A program made the translations under genes and the position numbers. The notes beneath the pieces are model-generated. The model did no database searches. It saw only the letters and a program-made list of their open reading frames with translations, and was not told where the DNA came from. This document shows, one piece after another, positions 27,933-36,604 of a stretch of 64,000 bases of DNA (within the stretch, counting starts at the first letter, position 1; every line of letters starts with the position of its first letter). Source of the stretch: Amycolatopsis xylanica (lineage in GTDB: Bacteria > Actinomycetota > Actinomycetes > Mycobacteriales > Pseudonocardiaceae). The stretch is from the NCBI RefSeq assembly GCF_900107045.1, contig NZ_FNON01000010.1, forward strand, positions 1 to 64,000. Reading direction: 5' to 3'.

Positions 27933-28969
27933 GACTTGTTCCTTTTCTCGGGTGCGGCCGGACGGCAGCGGATCACCGTCACGTCTCCTTCCACAGTGGA
28001 CTCACCGGCGTCGTGGGGAACGACGTAGGTGTCGCCCTTGGCGAGCGCGTACTCGCCGCCGTGCTCGGTGCGCAGCGTGCCCGCACCGTCCATCACGACC
28101 AGTACCGCGAAGCTCGGGTCCAATGACAACGTTGTCGAAGGCCGCAACTGATCGGCCCGGAAGAATTCATCGCTGCCTGCCGCGAGCAGGTCTACAGTGG
28201 ACGAGCTGTCGTCGGCCGTGTGCTTGATGATGCTCGTGAGCCGGTCGGTGTCCCAGCCGGACGTGTCCAGCGTTTCGATCGCGGTCTCGAAGCCGAGTCC
28301 CAAGTGGCCCTTTTCGGGGCTGGCCAGGAAGTCGCGCCATTCGAGGGTGAGCGAGAAGTCGGTCGGCTGCTGCAGCTCGACGACGAATACGCCCTCGCCG
28401 ATCGCGTGCGGCAGCCCGGCCGGGATGTAGACCGTGTCACCCGCCTGGACCGGGATGCTGTTCAGCGCGTCCAGCATCGCGGGCGCGTCCTGCGTGCGTG
28501 CCCAGTCGTTGACGGTCGCCTTGCTCACCGTCTCCTTGAAACCGGGGTAGACGCGCGGGTCGTCGCCGTAGGTGCCGACGATGATCCAGGCCTCGGTCTT
28601 GCCGAAGTGCGAGTCGAAGTGCCGCCGCGCGAACGAGTCGGACGGGTGAAAGTGCACCGGCAGGCGCTGGCCCGCGTCGAGCAGCTTCACCAGCAGGCCG
28701 GTCGACACGCCGAGCGCGTCGATGTGCTTCTGGCCGAGCCACGCGACCGGGCTCGCGATGATGGCGTCACGCAGCCATTCGCCGTCCGGGAGCCTGGTCA
28801 GGCCGTTGGTCTCTTGGCCGAACATCGTGGTGGCCGAGCCGACCCAGTCCTCCGGGCCGAACTTCTCCGAGGTCGAAGCGCCGCGCAACGCCGCGATCGC
28901 GTCACCGCCTCGGTAGAACTGCGGCGGCTGGTTCGCCGGGAGCCGGATCGGCTCGAGGTGCGTGGTCAC
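27929..28969 (-). CDS. manA: Mannose-6-phosphate isomerase, class I
   Basis: Interconverts mannose-6-phosphate and fructose-6-phosphate; zinc-dependent cupin enzyme. The 346-aa protein has metal-site residues in LPVHFHPSDSF (about H106, H108) and KTEAWIIVG (about E126), plus IPAGLPHAIGEGVFVVELQQPTDFS. The GTG start overlaps the LacI-gene stop (GTGA). It lies between the LacI gene and the ABC ATPase gene. No mannose kinase is present, so phosphorylation must come from elsewhere. A perfect GACAACGTTGTC site lies inside its coding sequence (28125-28136). Confidence 0.93.
   Translation of the reverse strand: MTTHLEPIRLPANQPPQFYRGGDAIAALRGASTSEKFGPEDWVGSATTMFGQETNGLTRLPDGEWLRDAIIASPVAWLGQKHIDALGVSTGLLVKLLDAGQRLPVHFHPSDSFARRHFDSHFGKTEAWIIVGTYGDDPRVYPGFKETVSKATVNDWARTQDAPAMLDALNSIPVQAGDTVYIPAGLPHAIGEGVFVVELQQPTDFSLTLEWRDFLASPEKGHLGLGFETAIETLDTSGWDTDRLTSIIKHTADDSSSTVDLLAAGSDEFFRADQLRPSTTLSLDPSFAVLVVMDGAGTLRTEHGGEYALAKGDTYVVPHDAGESTVEGDVTVIRCRPAAPEKRNKS
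28125..28136. promoter_or_regulatory. Intragenic LacI-type operator in manA
   Basis: Perfect palindrome GACAACGTTGTC, identical to the one at the LacI start (29999-30010). It lies in the 3' part of manA, about 190 bp before the ABC ATPase gene. It could be a loop-forming auxiliary operator or a roadblock. Confidence 0.5.
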
Positions 28970-30012
28970 GGGGCGACCTCGCCGGAACCACGGGCTACGA
29001 GATGCACGGGCAGGACTACCTTTCTCGGGGTTGACTGATCTCCTTGGACCCGCGCGAACAGCAGTTCCGCCGCCGCGTGGCCGAGCGCGCTCACGTCGTG
29101 CGCGACCACCGTGACCGGCGGGTCGAGCAGATCGGCGAGCTCGAAGTCGTCGAAGCTGACCATGGCGGGCCGCTTGTCCGCGTGCGCGAGCGCGCGCAGC
29201 AGGTGCACGGCGACCCGGTTGTTGCCCGCGATCACCGCGGTGGCGGCGTCGGGACCGGTGAGCAGCAGCTGGACCGCGTCGGACACGCTCTCGGCGGTCG
29301 GCGTGCGCATGACCACCAGCCGCTCGTCGAACGCGATCCCGGCGCGGGCGCAGCCTTCGCGGAACCCGCGCAGGCGCTCACCGGCGGTGTAGATGTCCGG
29401 GCTGTCCGCGAGGAAAGCGATGCGCCGGTGACCATGCCTGACCAGGTGCGTCACCGCTTCGACCGTGCCGCCGATGTTGTCGACCAGCACCGTGTCGGCC
29501 ACGATGTCGCCTGCCGGGCGGTCGATGAACACCACCGGCGTGCCCGCGCGCATCTCCGGCACGAGATAGCCGTGCTGCATGCCGGCGGGGACGACCAGGA
29601 TGCCGTCGACGCGGCGTGCGCAGAACTCCAGCGCCAGCTCGCGCTCGCGGTCGGAGTTCTCCTCGGACGAACCGGTGAGCACCTGACGCCCGAACGAGGT
29701 GGCGATCTTCTCGACGGCCCGGTTCAGCTCGGAGTAGAACGGGTTGCCGACGTCCTCGACGATGAGGCCGATGGTGCCCGTGGTCGAGCCGCGGCGCAGG
29801 TTGCGCGCGCCGAGGTTGCGGCGGAAGCCGAGCTGCTCGATGGCGGCCATCACGCGCTCGGCGGTGTCCGGGTGCACGGCGGGCTCGTCGTTGACGACCC
29901 GGCTGACCGTCTTGATGCTGACACCGGACAGCCTGGCGACGTCACTCATCGTGGCTCGCCTGCTCGCGGTCTTGGGGGTGGCGCCATGGCCACCCGGCGA
30001 CAACGTTGTCAT
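28966..30012 (-). CDS. LacI-family repressor of the mannoside locus
   Basis: 348 aa. The HTH MSDVARLSGVSIKTVSRVVN (about 22-41) and hinge FRRNLGARNLRRGSTTGTIGLIV are followed by a periplasmic-binding-protein-like sensor domain. ATG 30012 gives a 21-aa extension before the HTH. The operator GACAACGTTGTC at 29999-30010 overlaps those first codons, so initiation at the ATG at 29949 is a real alternative. It is first in the operon with manA and the sugar transporter, and divergent from the GH92 gene, which carries a matching operator. A mannose-type inducer is inferred. Confidence 0.9.
   Translation of the reverse strand: MTTLSPGGHGATPKTASRRATMSDVARLSGVSIKTVSRVVNDEPAVHPDTAERVMAAIEQLGFRRNLGARNLRRGSTTGTIGLIVEDVGNPFYSELNRAVEKIATSFGRQVLTGSSEENSDRERELALEFCARRVDGILVVPAGMQHGYLVPEMRAGTPVVFIDRPAGDIVADTVLVDNIGGTVEAVTHLVRHGHRRIAFLADSPDIYTAGERLRGFREGCARAGIAFDERLVVMRTPTAESVSDAVQLLLTGPDAATAVIAGNNRVAVHLLRALAHADKRPAMVSFDDFELADLLDPPVTVVAHDVSALGHAAAELLFARVQGDQSTPRKVVLPVHLVARGSGEVAP
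29999..30010. promoter_or_regulatory. LacI operator at the lacI-type gene start
   Basis: Perfect 12-bp palindrome GACAACGTTGTC with the central CG typical of LacI-family operators. It covers the annotated start region of the regulator gene, which fits autorepression. Confidence 0.7.
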
Positions 30013-30132
30013 AGTGGCTGGGATTGGACACCAGATGTCGCATTCCTGTCAATCCCCCGGCTGTCCGGAACCGGACAGGCTCTCACTGGGCGCTTGACTG
30101 CCCGGTGAGCGATTGTCGAAGGTAGCGGCGAC

Positions 30133-30144
30133 GACAAGGTTGTC
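30133..30144. promoter_or_regulatory. LacI operator upstream of the GH92 gene
   Basis: GACAAGGTTGTC, identical to the other two sites except at one central base. It lies 21 bp before the GH92 ATG, positioned to block its promoter or early transcription, and about 130 bp from the operator at the regulator gene. Confidence 0.65.
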
Positions 30145-30165
30145 ATCGGCGGTCGGGAGACGAGA

Positions 30166-32505
30166 ATGCGGAGCAGGGTTTTGGCCGGGGCGCTGGCGCT
30201 CGCGGTGGTCGCGGCGGGCCTGTCGCCGGTGACCGCGCAGGCGCGGCCGGGTGACGCGCTCGAAGCGGTCAACACGTTCATCGGGACCAAGGACGACGGG
30301 AACACCTTCCCCGGCGCGTCGGCGCCGTTCGGGATGACGTCCGTGTCGCCGATCGGGAGTCACTACGCGGGCTGGCGGTACGACGACCCGGCCATTCGCG
30401 GCTTCGGGCACTTCTTCCTGTCCGGCGCCGGCTGCTGGGAGCAGGGCGGGCTGGTGTCGATGCTGCCCGCCACCGGCGCGTTGCCGCAGGTCTTCGACCA
30501 CAAGCAGTACGCGTCGCCGTACACGCACGATGGCGAGGTCGGGAAACCCGGCTACTACAAGGTGAAGCTGACCGGGTACGGCGGCATCGACGTCGAGGCG
30601 ACCGCGTCGACCCGGACCGGTGTCGAGCGGTACACCTTCGCCAAGCCGGGTGACGCGCACGTGTTCGTCAACGTCGGGCAGGCCAACGACAAGGAGCCGG
30701 TCACGGCGTCCTCGATCCGCGTGGTCGACTCGCGCACGGTCGAAGGAACCGTTGAGTCGCAAGCGTTCTGTGGTGGCAAGCCGTACACGACGTTCTTCCG
30801 GACGACGTTCGACAAGCCGTTCAAGTCGTTCGGCACGTGGTCGCCGGCGGGCAACGCGGCCGGCTCGAAGGAGTCCACGGGCGGCGCCGGTCTGCGTGGC
30901 GCCTGGCTGGACTTCGACGGCGCCCAGGTGACCGCTTCAACCGCGCTGTCCCATGTGGACGCCGAGGGCGCGCGCAAGAACCTTGAGGTGAAGCCGTTCG
31001 ACCGTGCCCGCGAGGACGCACAGCGCGTGTGGCGGCGCGAGCTGTCCTCTGTGGACATCACCGGCGGCGCCAACGACGACCGGACGGTGTTCTACACGTC
31101 GCTGTACCACGCGCTGCTGCAACCGTTGACCGGCAACGATGCCGACGGTCGCTATCGCGGTTTCGACAACAAGATCCACCGCGCGATCGGCTGGACCTAC
31201 TACGAGTTCTTCTCGCTGTGGGACACCTACCGCACGCAGAACCAGCTGCTCGCGCTGCTGCGGCCGTCGCGGGCGAAGGACATCGCGAAGACCGTGCTCG
31301 CCATTCACGACCAAGGCGGCTGGCTGCCGCGCTGGGCCTACGCGAACCAGGAGACGAACACGATGACCGGCGACCCGGTCGTGCCGTTCCTGGTCGACCT
31401 GTGGCGGTTCGGCGCGCTGAACGGCTCGGAACTCCAGGCGTACCAAGCACTTCTGCAGAACTCACGCGAGGTGCCGCCCGCTGCCTCGCCGTTCCAGGGC
31501 CGCTCCGGCAACCCGTCGTACCAGAAGGACGGGTTCGTCCAGTACGACCCGAACTTCCCGAAGAAGGGCCAGGACACCGACCCGAACCACGGCGCGTCGG
31601 CGACGCTGGAGTACGCGCTCGGCGACTGCTCGCTCTCGATCATGGCCGCCGCGCTCGGCAAGAAGGACGACGCGAAGGCGTTGGCGGAGAAGGCACGCAC
31701 GTACCGCACGCTGTGGGACTCGTCGTTGACCGACCGCGGTTTCTCCGGCTTCTTCCGGCCGAAGGTGCTCGGCGGCGCGTGGTTCACCCCGGCCGACAAG
31801 CCGTTCAACCCGCAGAGCCAGGACGGGTTCCACGAGGGCACGTCGTGGCAGTACCAATGGCTGGTGCAGCAGGACATCCCGGGCCTGACGCAGCGCATGG
31901 GCGGGGCCGAGGCGGTCGGCAAGCGGCTGGACGACTTCTTCGCGTACACCGACCTGGTCAAGGACCCGGCGACGACCGTGCGCAAGGAGTGGGTCGTCGG
32001 GCCGTACAACTACTACAACCAGTTCCGCTACAACCCGAACAACGAGCCGGACCTGCACTCGCCGTGGATGTACGCGCTCACCGGGCAGCCGGGCAAGACC
32101 TCGGCGGTGGTCAGGGCGGCGCACACGCTGTTCACCAACGCGCCGAACGGCGTGACCGGCAACGACGACCTCGGGACCATGTCGGCCTGGTACGTCTTCA
32201 GCGCGCTGGGTCTCTACCCGGCGGTGCCCGGCACGGGACAGTTCGTCCTGAACGCGCCCCGCTTCTCGAAGTCGGTGCTGCACCTGGAAAACGGGCGTGA
32301 CGTGACGCTGCGGGCCCCGGGCGCGGACGCTGCAAAGCTCCAGTACATCTCAGGGCTCAACGTGGCCGGGCGGGCTTCGGACCGCGTCTACGTCGGGCTG
32401 GAGCAGCTCACCCGGGGCGCCACGCTGGACTTCACGCTGTCGGCGACCCCGTCCTCCTGGGCGACGGCGCCCGGTTCGGCCCCAGCCTCCCCCTGCGCCG
32501 GGTAA
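30166..32505 (+). CDS. Secreted GH92 alpha-mannosidase
   Basis: 779-aa calcium-dependent exo-alpha-mannosidase family protein (GH92). A signal peptide (MRSRVLAGALALAVVAAGLS, cleavage after AQA near 26) is followed by NTFIGTKDDGNTFPGASAPFGMTSVSPIGSHYAGWRY, then FGHFFLSGAGCW, WTYYEFFSLWDTYRTQ, QYQWLVQQDI and GNDDLGTMSAWYVFSALGLYP, all family landmarks of the beta-sandwich and (alpha/alpha)6 domains. It probably trims mannosides outside the cell to feed the adjacent transporter. A LacI-type operator precedes it and a nested palindrome terminator follows. Confidence 0.94.
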   Translation: MRSRVLAGALALAVVAAGLSPVTAQARPGDALEAVNTFIGTKDDGNTFPGASAPFGMTSVSPIGSHYAGWRYDDPAIRGFGHFFLSGAGCWEQGGLVSMLPATGALPQVFDHKQYASPYTHDGEVGKPGYYKVKLTGYGGIDVEATASTRTGVERYTFAKPGDAHVFVNVGQANDKEPVTASSIRVVDSRTVEGTVESQAFCGGKPYTTFFRTTFDKPFKSFGTWSPAGNAAGSKESTGGAGLRGAWLDFDGAQVTASTALSHVDAEGARKNLEVKPFDRAREDAQRVWRRELSSVDITGGANDDRTVFYTSLYHALLQPLTGNDADGRYRGFDNKIHRAIGWTYYEFFSLWDTYRTQNQLLALLRPSRAKDIAKTVLAIHDQGGWLPRWAYANQETNTMTGDPVVPFLVDLWRFGALNGSELQAYQALLQNSREVPPAASPFQGRSGNPSYQKDGFVQYDPNFPKKGQDTDPNHGASATLEYALGDCSLSIMAAALGKKDDAKALAEKARTYRTLWDSSLTDRGFSGFFRPKVLGGAWFTPADKPFNPQSQDGFHEGTSWQYQWLVQQDIPGLTQRMGGAEAVGKRLDDFFAYTDLVKDPATTVRKEWVVGPYNYYNQFRYNPNNEPDLHSPWMYALTGQPGKTSAVVRAAHTLFTNAPNGVTGNDDLGTMSAWYVFSALGLYPAVPGTGQFVLNAPRFSKSVLHLENGRDVTLRAPGADAAKLQYISGLNVAGRASDRVYVGLEQLTRGATLDFTLSATPSSWATAPGSAPASPCAG

Positions 32506-32508
32506 GAC

Positions 32509-32565
32509 CGGGATAAAGCGGGCTTTATCCCGGAAAAGCGTCGGGATAAAGCCCGCTTTATCCCG
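32509..32565. terminator. Nested palindromic terminator, GGGATAAAG family (copy 2)
   Basis: Perfect 24-nt arms (32509-32532 and 32542-32565) around a 9-nt loop, directly after the GH92 gene. Each arm is itself near-palindromic (CGGGATAAAGC-GG-GCTTTATCCCG), so two small hairpins or one large one can form. Confidence 0.8.
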
Positions 32566-32649
32566 GGCCTGTCAACCAAAGGTGGATGCTGGGTGGCGGT
32601 TAGGTGCAAAACGCCGAGGTGAGGGGGCTGGTCGCAGTAGCGTGCTGGC

Positions 32650-33570
32650 ATGAGTACGGGAGTCAGCACACGTTTGGCGCTCGCCGTGGACGACATCCAC
32701 ATGACCTATGGCGAGCTGAAGGCCGTGAACGGGGTGTCGTTCACGGTCGAGGAGGGGGAGTTCTTCGGCATTCTCGGGCCCAACGGCGCCGGGAAGACGA
32801 CGACGCTGGAGATCGCGGAGGGCCTGCGTGAGCCGGTCAAGGGGTCGGTCGAGCTGCTCGGCGAGAAGCCGTGGCCGCGCAATCTCAAGCTGCTGCCCAG
32901 GATCGGGGTGCAGCTGCAGGCGTCGGCGTTCTTCGAGAAGCTCACCGCGCGCGAGCAGCTGGAGACGTTCGGTGCGCTGTACGGGGTGAAATCGCACCGG
33001 GTGGGCGAAATGCTCGAACTCGTCGGGCTCACCGAGAAGGCGAGCACGCCCGAGGCGAAGCTGTCCGGCGGGCAGCGGCAGCGGTTGTCGATCGCCTGCG
33101 CGCTCATCCATGATCCGGACATCGTCTTCCTCGACGAGCCGACGGCCGCGCTCGACCCGCAGGCCCGGCGCAACCTCTGGGACGTGCTGCGCGAGATCCA
33201 GGCGCGTGGCAAGACCATCGTCTACACCACGCATTACCTCGACGAGGCCGAGATCCTCTGTGACCGGGTCGCGATCATGGACCACGGCGAGATCCTCGCG
33301 ATGGACACGCCCGCCAGGCTCGTCCGGGACCTCAACGCCGCCACGCACGTCATCCTCGAACCGGGGACACTGCCGCTCGACCAAGCGAGGGCGCTGCCCG
33401 GTGTCGACGAGGCGCACGAGACCGACGTCTCGCTGACCATCTCCACCCGCACGCCGGCGCCGGTGCTCTCCGCGCTGGCCGACCGCGGGACCCTCGACGG
33501 ACTCCAGGTGCGCACCGCCACCCTCGAAGACGTCTTCCTCGAGCTCACCGGCAGGGAGTACCGGGCATGA
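32650..33570 (+). CDS. ABC-2 type transporter ATP-binding protein
   Basis: 306-aa ATPase with Walker A GPNGAGKTT, signature LSGGQRQRLSIACAL, Walker B IVFLDEPTAALDPQ and the H-loop VYTTHYLDEAE. The last ~85 residues form the extra C-terminal domain of DrrA/NatA-like exporters. It overlaps the permease gene downstream by 4 nt. The substrate (drug, lipid or other) is not evident. Only 10 nt with poor ribosome-binding potential precede the ATG, so it may be leaderless. Confidence 0.92.
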   Translation: MSTGVSTRLALAVDDIHMTYGELKAVNGVSFTVEEGEFFGILGPNGAGKTTTLEIAEGLREPVKGSVELLGEKPWPRNLKLLPRIGVQLQASAFFEKLTAREQLETFGALYGVKSHRVGEMLELVGLTEKASTPEAKLSGGQRQRLSIACALIHDPDIVFLDEPTAALDPQARRNLWDVLREIQARGKTIVYTTHYLDEAEILCDRVAIMDHGEILAMDTPARLVRDLNAATHVILEPGTLPLDQARALPGVDEAHETDVSLTISTRTPAPVLSALADRGTLDGLQVRTATLEDVFLELTGREYRA

Positions 33571-34661
33571 CCGTCACCGAAACACCCAAGAAGACCGAAG
33601 CGGCCCAGCCGGCGCTGAGCCCGTTCCAGAGCCTCGCCCGCGCGATGATCAAGGGTTTCGTGCGCGACAAGGCCACGCTGTTCTTCACCTTCCTGTTCCC
33701 GCTGATGTTCCTGGTGATCTTCGGGCTCATCTTCGGCAACGCGAGCACGTCCAAGACGACCATCGGCGTGGTCGGCGACGGCCCGGTCATCCAGTCGCTC
33801 GGGCAGTCGCCCGCGCTGGAGCTCAAACGCCTCGCCACCGCGGACGAGGCCGCGCAGCAGGTGAAGGACGGTGACCTGCCCGGCTTCGTCGCCGAGAACG
33901 GCACCGGGATTACCTTGCGGTTCGCCGCGAGTGACCAGGCCAAGGCGGGGATGATCGTCGGCATGGTCAACGGGGTGGTCGACCAGGCGAACATCGCCGC
34001 CACCGGCCAGCCGCCGCGGTTCACCCTGCAGACCGCGCAGATCGAGGACTCCTCGCTCAAGCCGATCCAGTTCCTCACCCCGGGCATCCTGTCGTGGGCG
34101 GTGTCGATCGGCGCGGTATTCGGCGCCGCGATGACGCTGGTGAACTGGCGGCGCAAGCAGGTGCTGCGCAGGCTGCGGCTCGCGCCGATCAGCCCGGTCA
34201 CCGTGCTCGGCTCGCGCGTGGTGGTGACGCTCGGCGTCGCGCTGGCGCAGGCGGTGATCTTCGTCGGGATCGCGTCACTGCCGGTGTTCGGGTTGAAACT
34301 CTCCGGTCAATGGTGGCTCGCGATCCCGTTGCTCATCTTGGGAGCGCTGGCGTTCTTCTCGATCGGCATGCTCGTCGGCGCGTTCTGCAAGACCGAAGAG
34401 GCGGCCAACGGGGCGGGAAACCTGGTGATCCTGCCGATGGCTTTCCTGTCCGGCTCGTTCTTCCCAACAGATGGACTGCCTGGCTGGCTCAAAGCCGTTT
34501 CGAACATCTTCCCGATGAAGCACCTCAACACCGGGATGACCGATGTCATGGTGCGGGGTAAGGGTTTCGAGGCGTTGCTCGTGCCGGGCGCGGTGCTGAT
34601 CGCGTTCACCGTCGTGATCGGATTTATCGCCTCAAAGGTGTTCAAATGGGAGGACTCTTAA
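33567..34661 (+). CDS. ABC-2 type transporter permease
   Basis: 364-aa membrane protein: one N-terminal helix (LFFTFLFPLMFLVIFGLIF), a large extracytoplasmic domain (about 60-165) and then five helices, ending IAFTVVIGFIASKVFKWEDS. The pattern matches DrrB/YhgE-like ABC2_membrane proteins. It is coupled to the ATPase gene by a 4-nt overlap. After its stop, a CCGGGGG...CCCCCGG hairpin (34670-34702) can act as terminator. Confidence 0.9.
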   Translation: MTVTETPKKTEAAQPALSPFQSLARAMIKGFVRDKATLFFTFLFPLMFLVIFGLIFGNASTSKTTIGVVGDGPVIQSLGQSPALELKRLATADEAAQQVKDGDLPGFVAENGTGITLRFAASDQAKAGMIVGMVNGVVDQANIAATGQPPRFTLQTAQIEDSSLKPIQFLTPGILSWAVSIGAVFGAAMTLVNWRRKQVLRRLRLAPISPVTVLGSRVVVTLGVALAQAVIFVGIASLPVFGLKLSGQWWLAIPLLILGALAFFSIGMLVGAFCKTEEAANGAGNLVILPMAFLSGSFFPTDGLPGWLKAVSNIFPMKHLNTGMTDVMVRGKGFEALLVPGAVLIAFTVVIGFIASKVFKWEDS

Positions 34662-34669
34662 CCGGCTGA

Positions 34670-34702
34670 ACCGGGGGTCGTGAGCATCATCACGGCCCCC
34701 GG
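34670..34702 (+). terminator. Hairpin after the ABC-2 operon
   Basis: CCGGGGG and CCCCCGG enclose an 18-19 nt loop just past the permease stop. A second small inverted repeat, GTCC-AA-CGGG with CCCG-TG-GAC (about 34765-34790), lies further downstream, before the DUF3817 gene. Confidence 0.55.
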
Positions 34703-34833
34703 TGTTCCGGTGAGGGCCGTCACGCCTCACACTGGGATCACAACGTCCGACAGCGCTGTTGACGTCCAACGGGAGTCCCCCGTGGACAGTGCTAGTCGGA
34801 CTCTTTTTTGTGCAGACCTCATGGGAGGAAGTC

Positions 34834-35196
34834 GTGTCCAGCAAGGCCGCTCTCGTATTCCGCGTGGCCGCAGTCGCCGAAGCCCTGTCCTGGGCCGGTT
34901 TGCTGATCGGGATGTTCTTCAAGTACGTCGTCGAAGCGGGCCAGGGTGGAGTCCCGGTGCTCGGCATGGTCCACGGCGTGGTGTTCGCCGTGTACGTGCT
35001 GGTCTCCCTCTCCGTGGCCAAGCCGCTCGGCTGGCGTCCGAAGACCCTGGTGCTGGCGCTTCTCTCCAGTATCCCGCCGCTGTTCACCTGGCTCTTCGAG
35101 AAGTGGGCGCTGCGTAACGGAAAGCTCGACGGCCCCGGCCGTCTCGCGCACGGTGGCACGGGCCTGTTCGAGGTCCGCGAGACCGTCGCCGCGTAA
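34834..35196 (+). CDS. DUF3817 membrane protein
   Basis: 120 aa with three predicted helices (LSWAGLLIGMFFKYVV, GMVHGVVFAVYVLVSLSVA, LVLALLSSIPPLFTWLFEKWAL). FRVAAVAEALSWAGLLIGMFFKY and the GMVHG motif mark it as DUF3817. GTG 34834 was chosen because a strong GGGAGGA (34823-34829) precedes it. Function is unknown. It is convergent with the MarR gene and separated from it by a perfect 52-bp palindrome. Confidence 0.88.
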   Translation: MSSKAALVFRVAAVAEALSWAGLLIGMFFKYVVEAGQGGVPVLGMVHGVVFAVYVLVSLSVAKPLGWRPKTLVLALLSSIPPLFTWLFEKWALRNGKLDGPGRLAHGGTGLFEVRETVAA

Positions 35197-35197
35197 G

Positions 35198-35249
35198 GCA
35201 ACGCAAAGGGCCGCCATCTTCCCGGGAAGATGGCGGCCCTTTGCGTTGC
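35198..35249. terminator. Perfect 52-bp palindromic bidirectional terminator
   Basis: Two 26-nt arms meet at CCCGGG. The outer end GCAACGCAAAGGGCCGCC is exactly mirrored. It fills the whole gap between the convergent DUF3817 and MarR genes, ending 1 nt before the MarR stop codon. Confidence 0.88.
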
Positions 35250-35250
35250 G

Positions 35251-35751
35251 TCAATCCGTGAAGTCGCCTGTGGCCTTCCTCACCTTGGTGAGCAGCTCGG
35301 TCAGCTGCTCGGTCTGCCGGTCGGTCAGCCCGGTCAGCCCGAAGTCGATCGCGGTGACCGCCTCGGTGGCCTCCTCGCGGCGGGTGCGGCCGTCGTCGGT
35401 GATCTCGACGAGCGTGGTGCGGCGGTCGGTCGGATGCGGCACGCGCTTGACGAGCCCGTCCTTCTCCAGCCGGTCGACGATGTTGGTCACGCTCGTCGGG
35501 TGCAGCTGGAGCCGCTCGCCCATGACCCGCATCGGCAGGCTGGACCGCCTGGCGAAGGTCAACAGCACCAGCGCCTCGTAGCGGGCGAAGGTCAGGCCGT
35601 GCGGCTTGAGCGCACTGTCCACAGCGGACTGAATGATCTGCTGGACGCGCATCACCCCGGTGACCGCGGCCATCGTGGTGGACGGACCGATCCGCTCCTC
35701 CCACAGCTGTGCCGCGCGGGCGATCGGGTCGAACGGCAGCGGGTGGCTCAT
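35251..35751 (-). CDS. MarR-family transcriptional regulator
   Basis: 166-aa winged-helix regulator. The recognition region is MRVMGERLQLHPTSVTNIVDRLEKDGLVKRVPHPTDRRTTLVEIT (about 74-118), including the wing with DRR. No dedicated partner gene is evident; the divergent gene at 35846 encodes a thiamine-binding protein and shares the intergenic region, so it is a possible target. The ligand is unknown. Confidence 0.92.
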   Translation of the reverse strand: MSHPLPFDPIARAAQLWEERIGPSTTMAAVTGVMRVQQIIQSAVDSALKPHGLTFARYEALVLLTFARRSSLPMRVMGERLQLHPTSVTNIVDRLEKDGLVKRVPHPTDRRTTLVEITDDGRTRREEATEAVTAIDFGLTGLTDRQTEQLTELLTKVRKATGDFTD

Positions 35752-35845
35752 GACGTCTGAAGTTACCAGCGGGTACCGCGTTTGTGCGGCAGGGTGGGGA
35801 TAAATCCCCCCTGCTTTTCAAAAAGCACAGCGTGCAGGAGTCCCC

Positions 35846-36148
35846 ATGATCGTCGCATTCTCAGTGAGCCCCTCCGGCGGTGACCCGGACGGAGGCGTGA
35901 GCGAAGCCGTCTCGCGCGCCGTGCGTGTCGTCCGCGAGTCCGGGCTGCCGAACTCGACCAACGCCATGTTCACCAACATCGAGGGCGAGTGGGACGAGGT
36001 GATGGCCGTCGTCAAGCGCGCGGTCGAAGCGGCGGGCGCCGGCTCGGCCCGCGTCGGCCTCGTGCTCAAGGCCGACATCAGGCCCGGCTTCGAAGGCCAG
36101 CTGGAGGCCAAGGTCGAGCGCGTCGAGGCGCACCTCAAGGACGCATGA
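35846..36148 (+). CDS. MTH1187-type thiamine-binding protein
   Basis: 100-aa ferredoxin-like-fold protein of the MTH1187/YkoF (DUF77) thiamine-binding family. It begins MIVAFSVSPSGGDPDGGVSEAVSRAVRVVRESGLPNSTNAMFTNIEGEWDEVM, where SPxG near residue 8 and the E-G-E-W-D region are typical. It probably buffers or delivers thiamine or HMP. Preceded by GCAGGAGTCCCC and followed by a strong hairpin. Confidence 0.85.
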   Translation: MIVAFSVSPSGGDPDGGVSEAVSRAVRVVRESGLPNSTNAMFTNIEGEWDEVMAVVKRAVEAAGAGSARVGLVLKADIRPGFEGQLEAKVERVEAHLKDA

Positions 36149-36150
36149 GA

Positions 36151-36191
36151 AAGGGCTGGGCCGGTATCCGCGGGATACCGGCCCAGCCCTT
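36151..36191. terminator. Hairpin with 19-bp perfect stem
   Basis: Arms 36151-36169 and 36173-36191 with a GCG loop, between the convergent thiamine-binding and small secreted genes. Confidence 0.85.
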
Positions 36192-36205
36192 CGCGACGGG
36201 TTCGC

Positions 36206-36448
36206 TCAGTTGCCGATCGAGCGGATGAACATGTACCAGCCGTCTTCCTGCGTGTACACGCACTTCGTCGCCAGGTCGGCGCTGCCGACATAGCCACTCG
36301 CCGCCAGGCAGGCGGGCTCGTTCAGGTACTTGGCGTAGAACTTCCAGTCGTAGGCCGCCGCGACGCCGGTGGTGGAGCCGAGCACGACAGCCGCGGACGC
36401 GGTCAGGAAGGCGAAACGCCTCAAGGTCTTCTTCATCCCGAAGATCAT
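36206..36448 (-). CDS. Small secreted protein, unknown
   Basis: 80 aa (76 if the ATG at 36436, MKKTLRR, is used). A signal peptide (KKTLRRFAFLTASAAVVLGS, cleavage after VAAA) leaves a mature peptide of about 48 residues with two cysteines (EPACLAASGY, ATKCVYTQED). No family recognised. Flanked by a terminator hairpin on its 3' side. Confidence 0.6.
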   Translation of the reverse strand: MIFGMKKTLRRFAFLTASAAVVLGSTTGVAAAYDWKFYAKYLNEPACLAASGYVGSADLATKCVYTQEDGWYMFIRSIGN

Positions 36449-36604
36449 TTCAGGGTCTCGCCGGTGACCTGGGATAATTGTCGACCAACCACTCGGTCGG
36501 GTGGAAGGTTTCCGACCATCGATGCGCGCTGTCGGTTCGATCATCGTGCTGATCGCCTGTCCCAGCCCTGAAACCCACCCGCGCGCGTGTGCCAGGATGG
36601 AACC

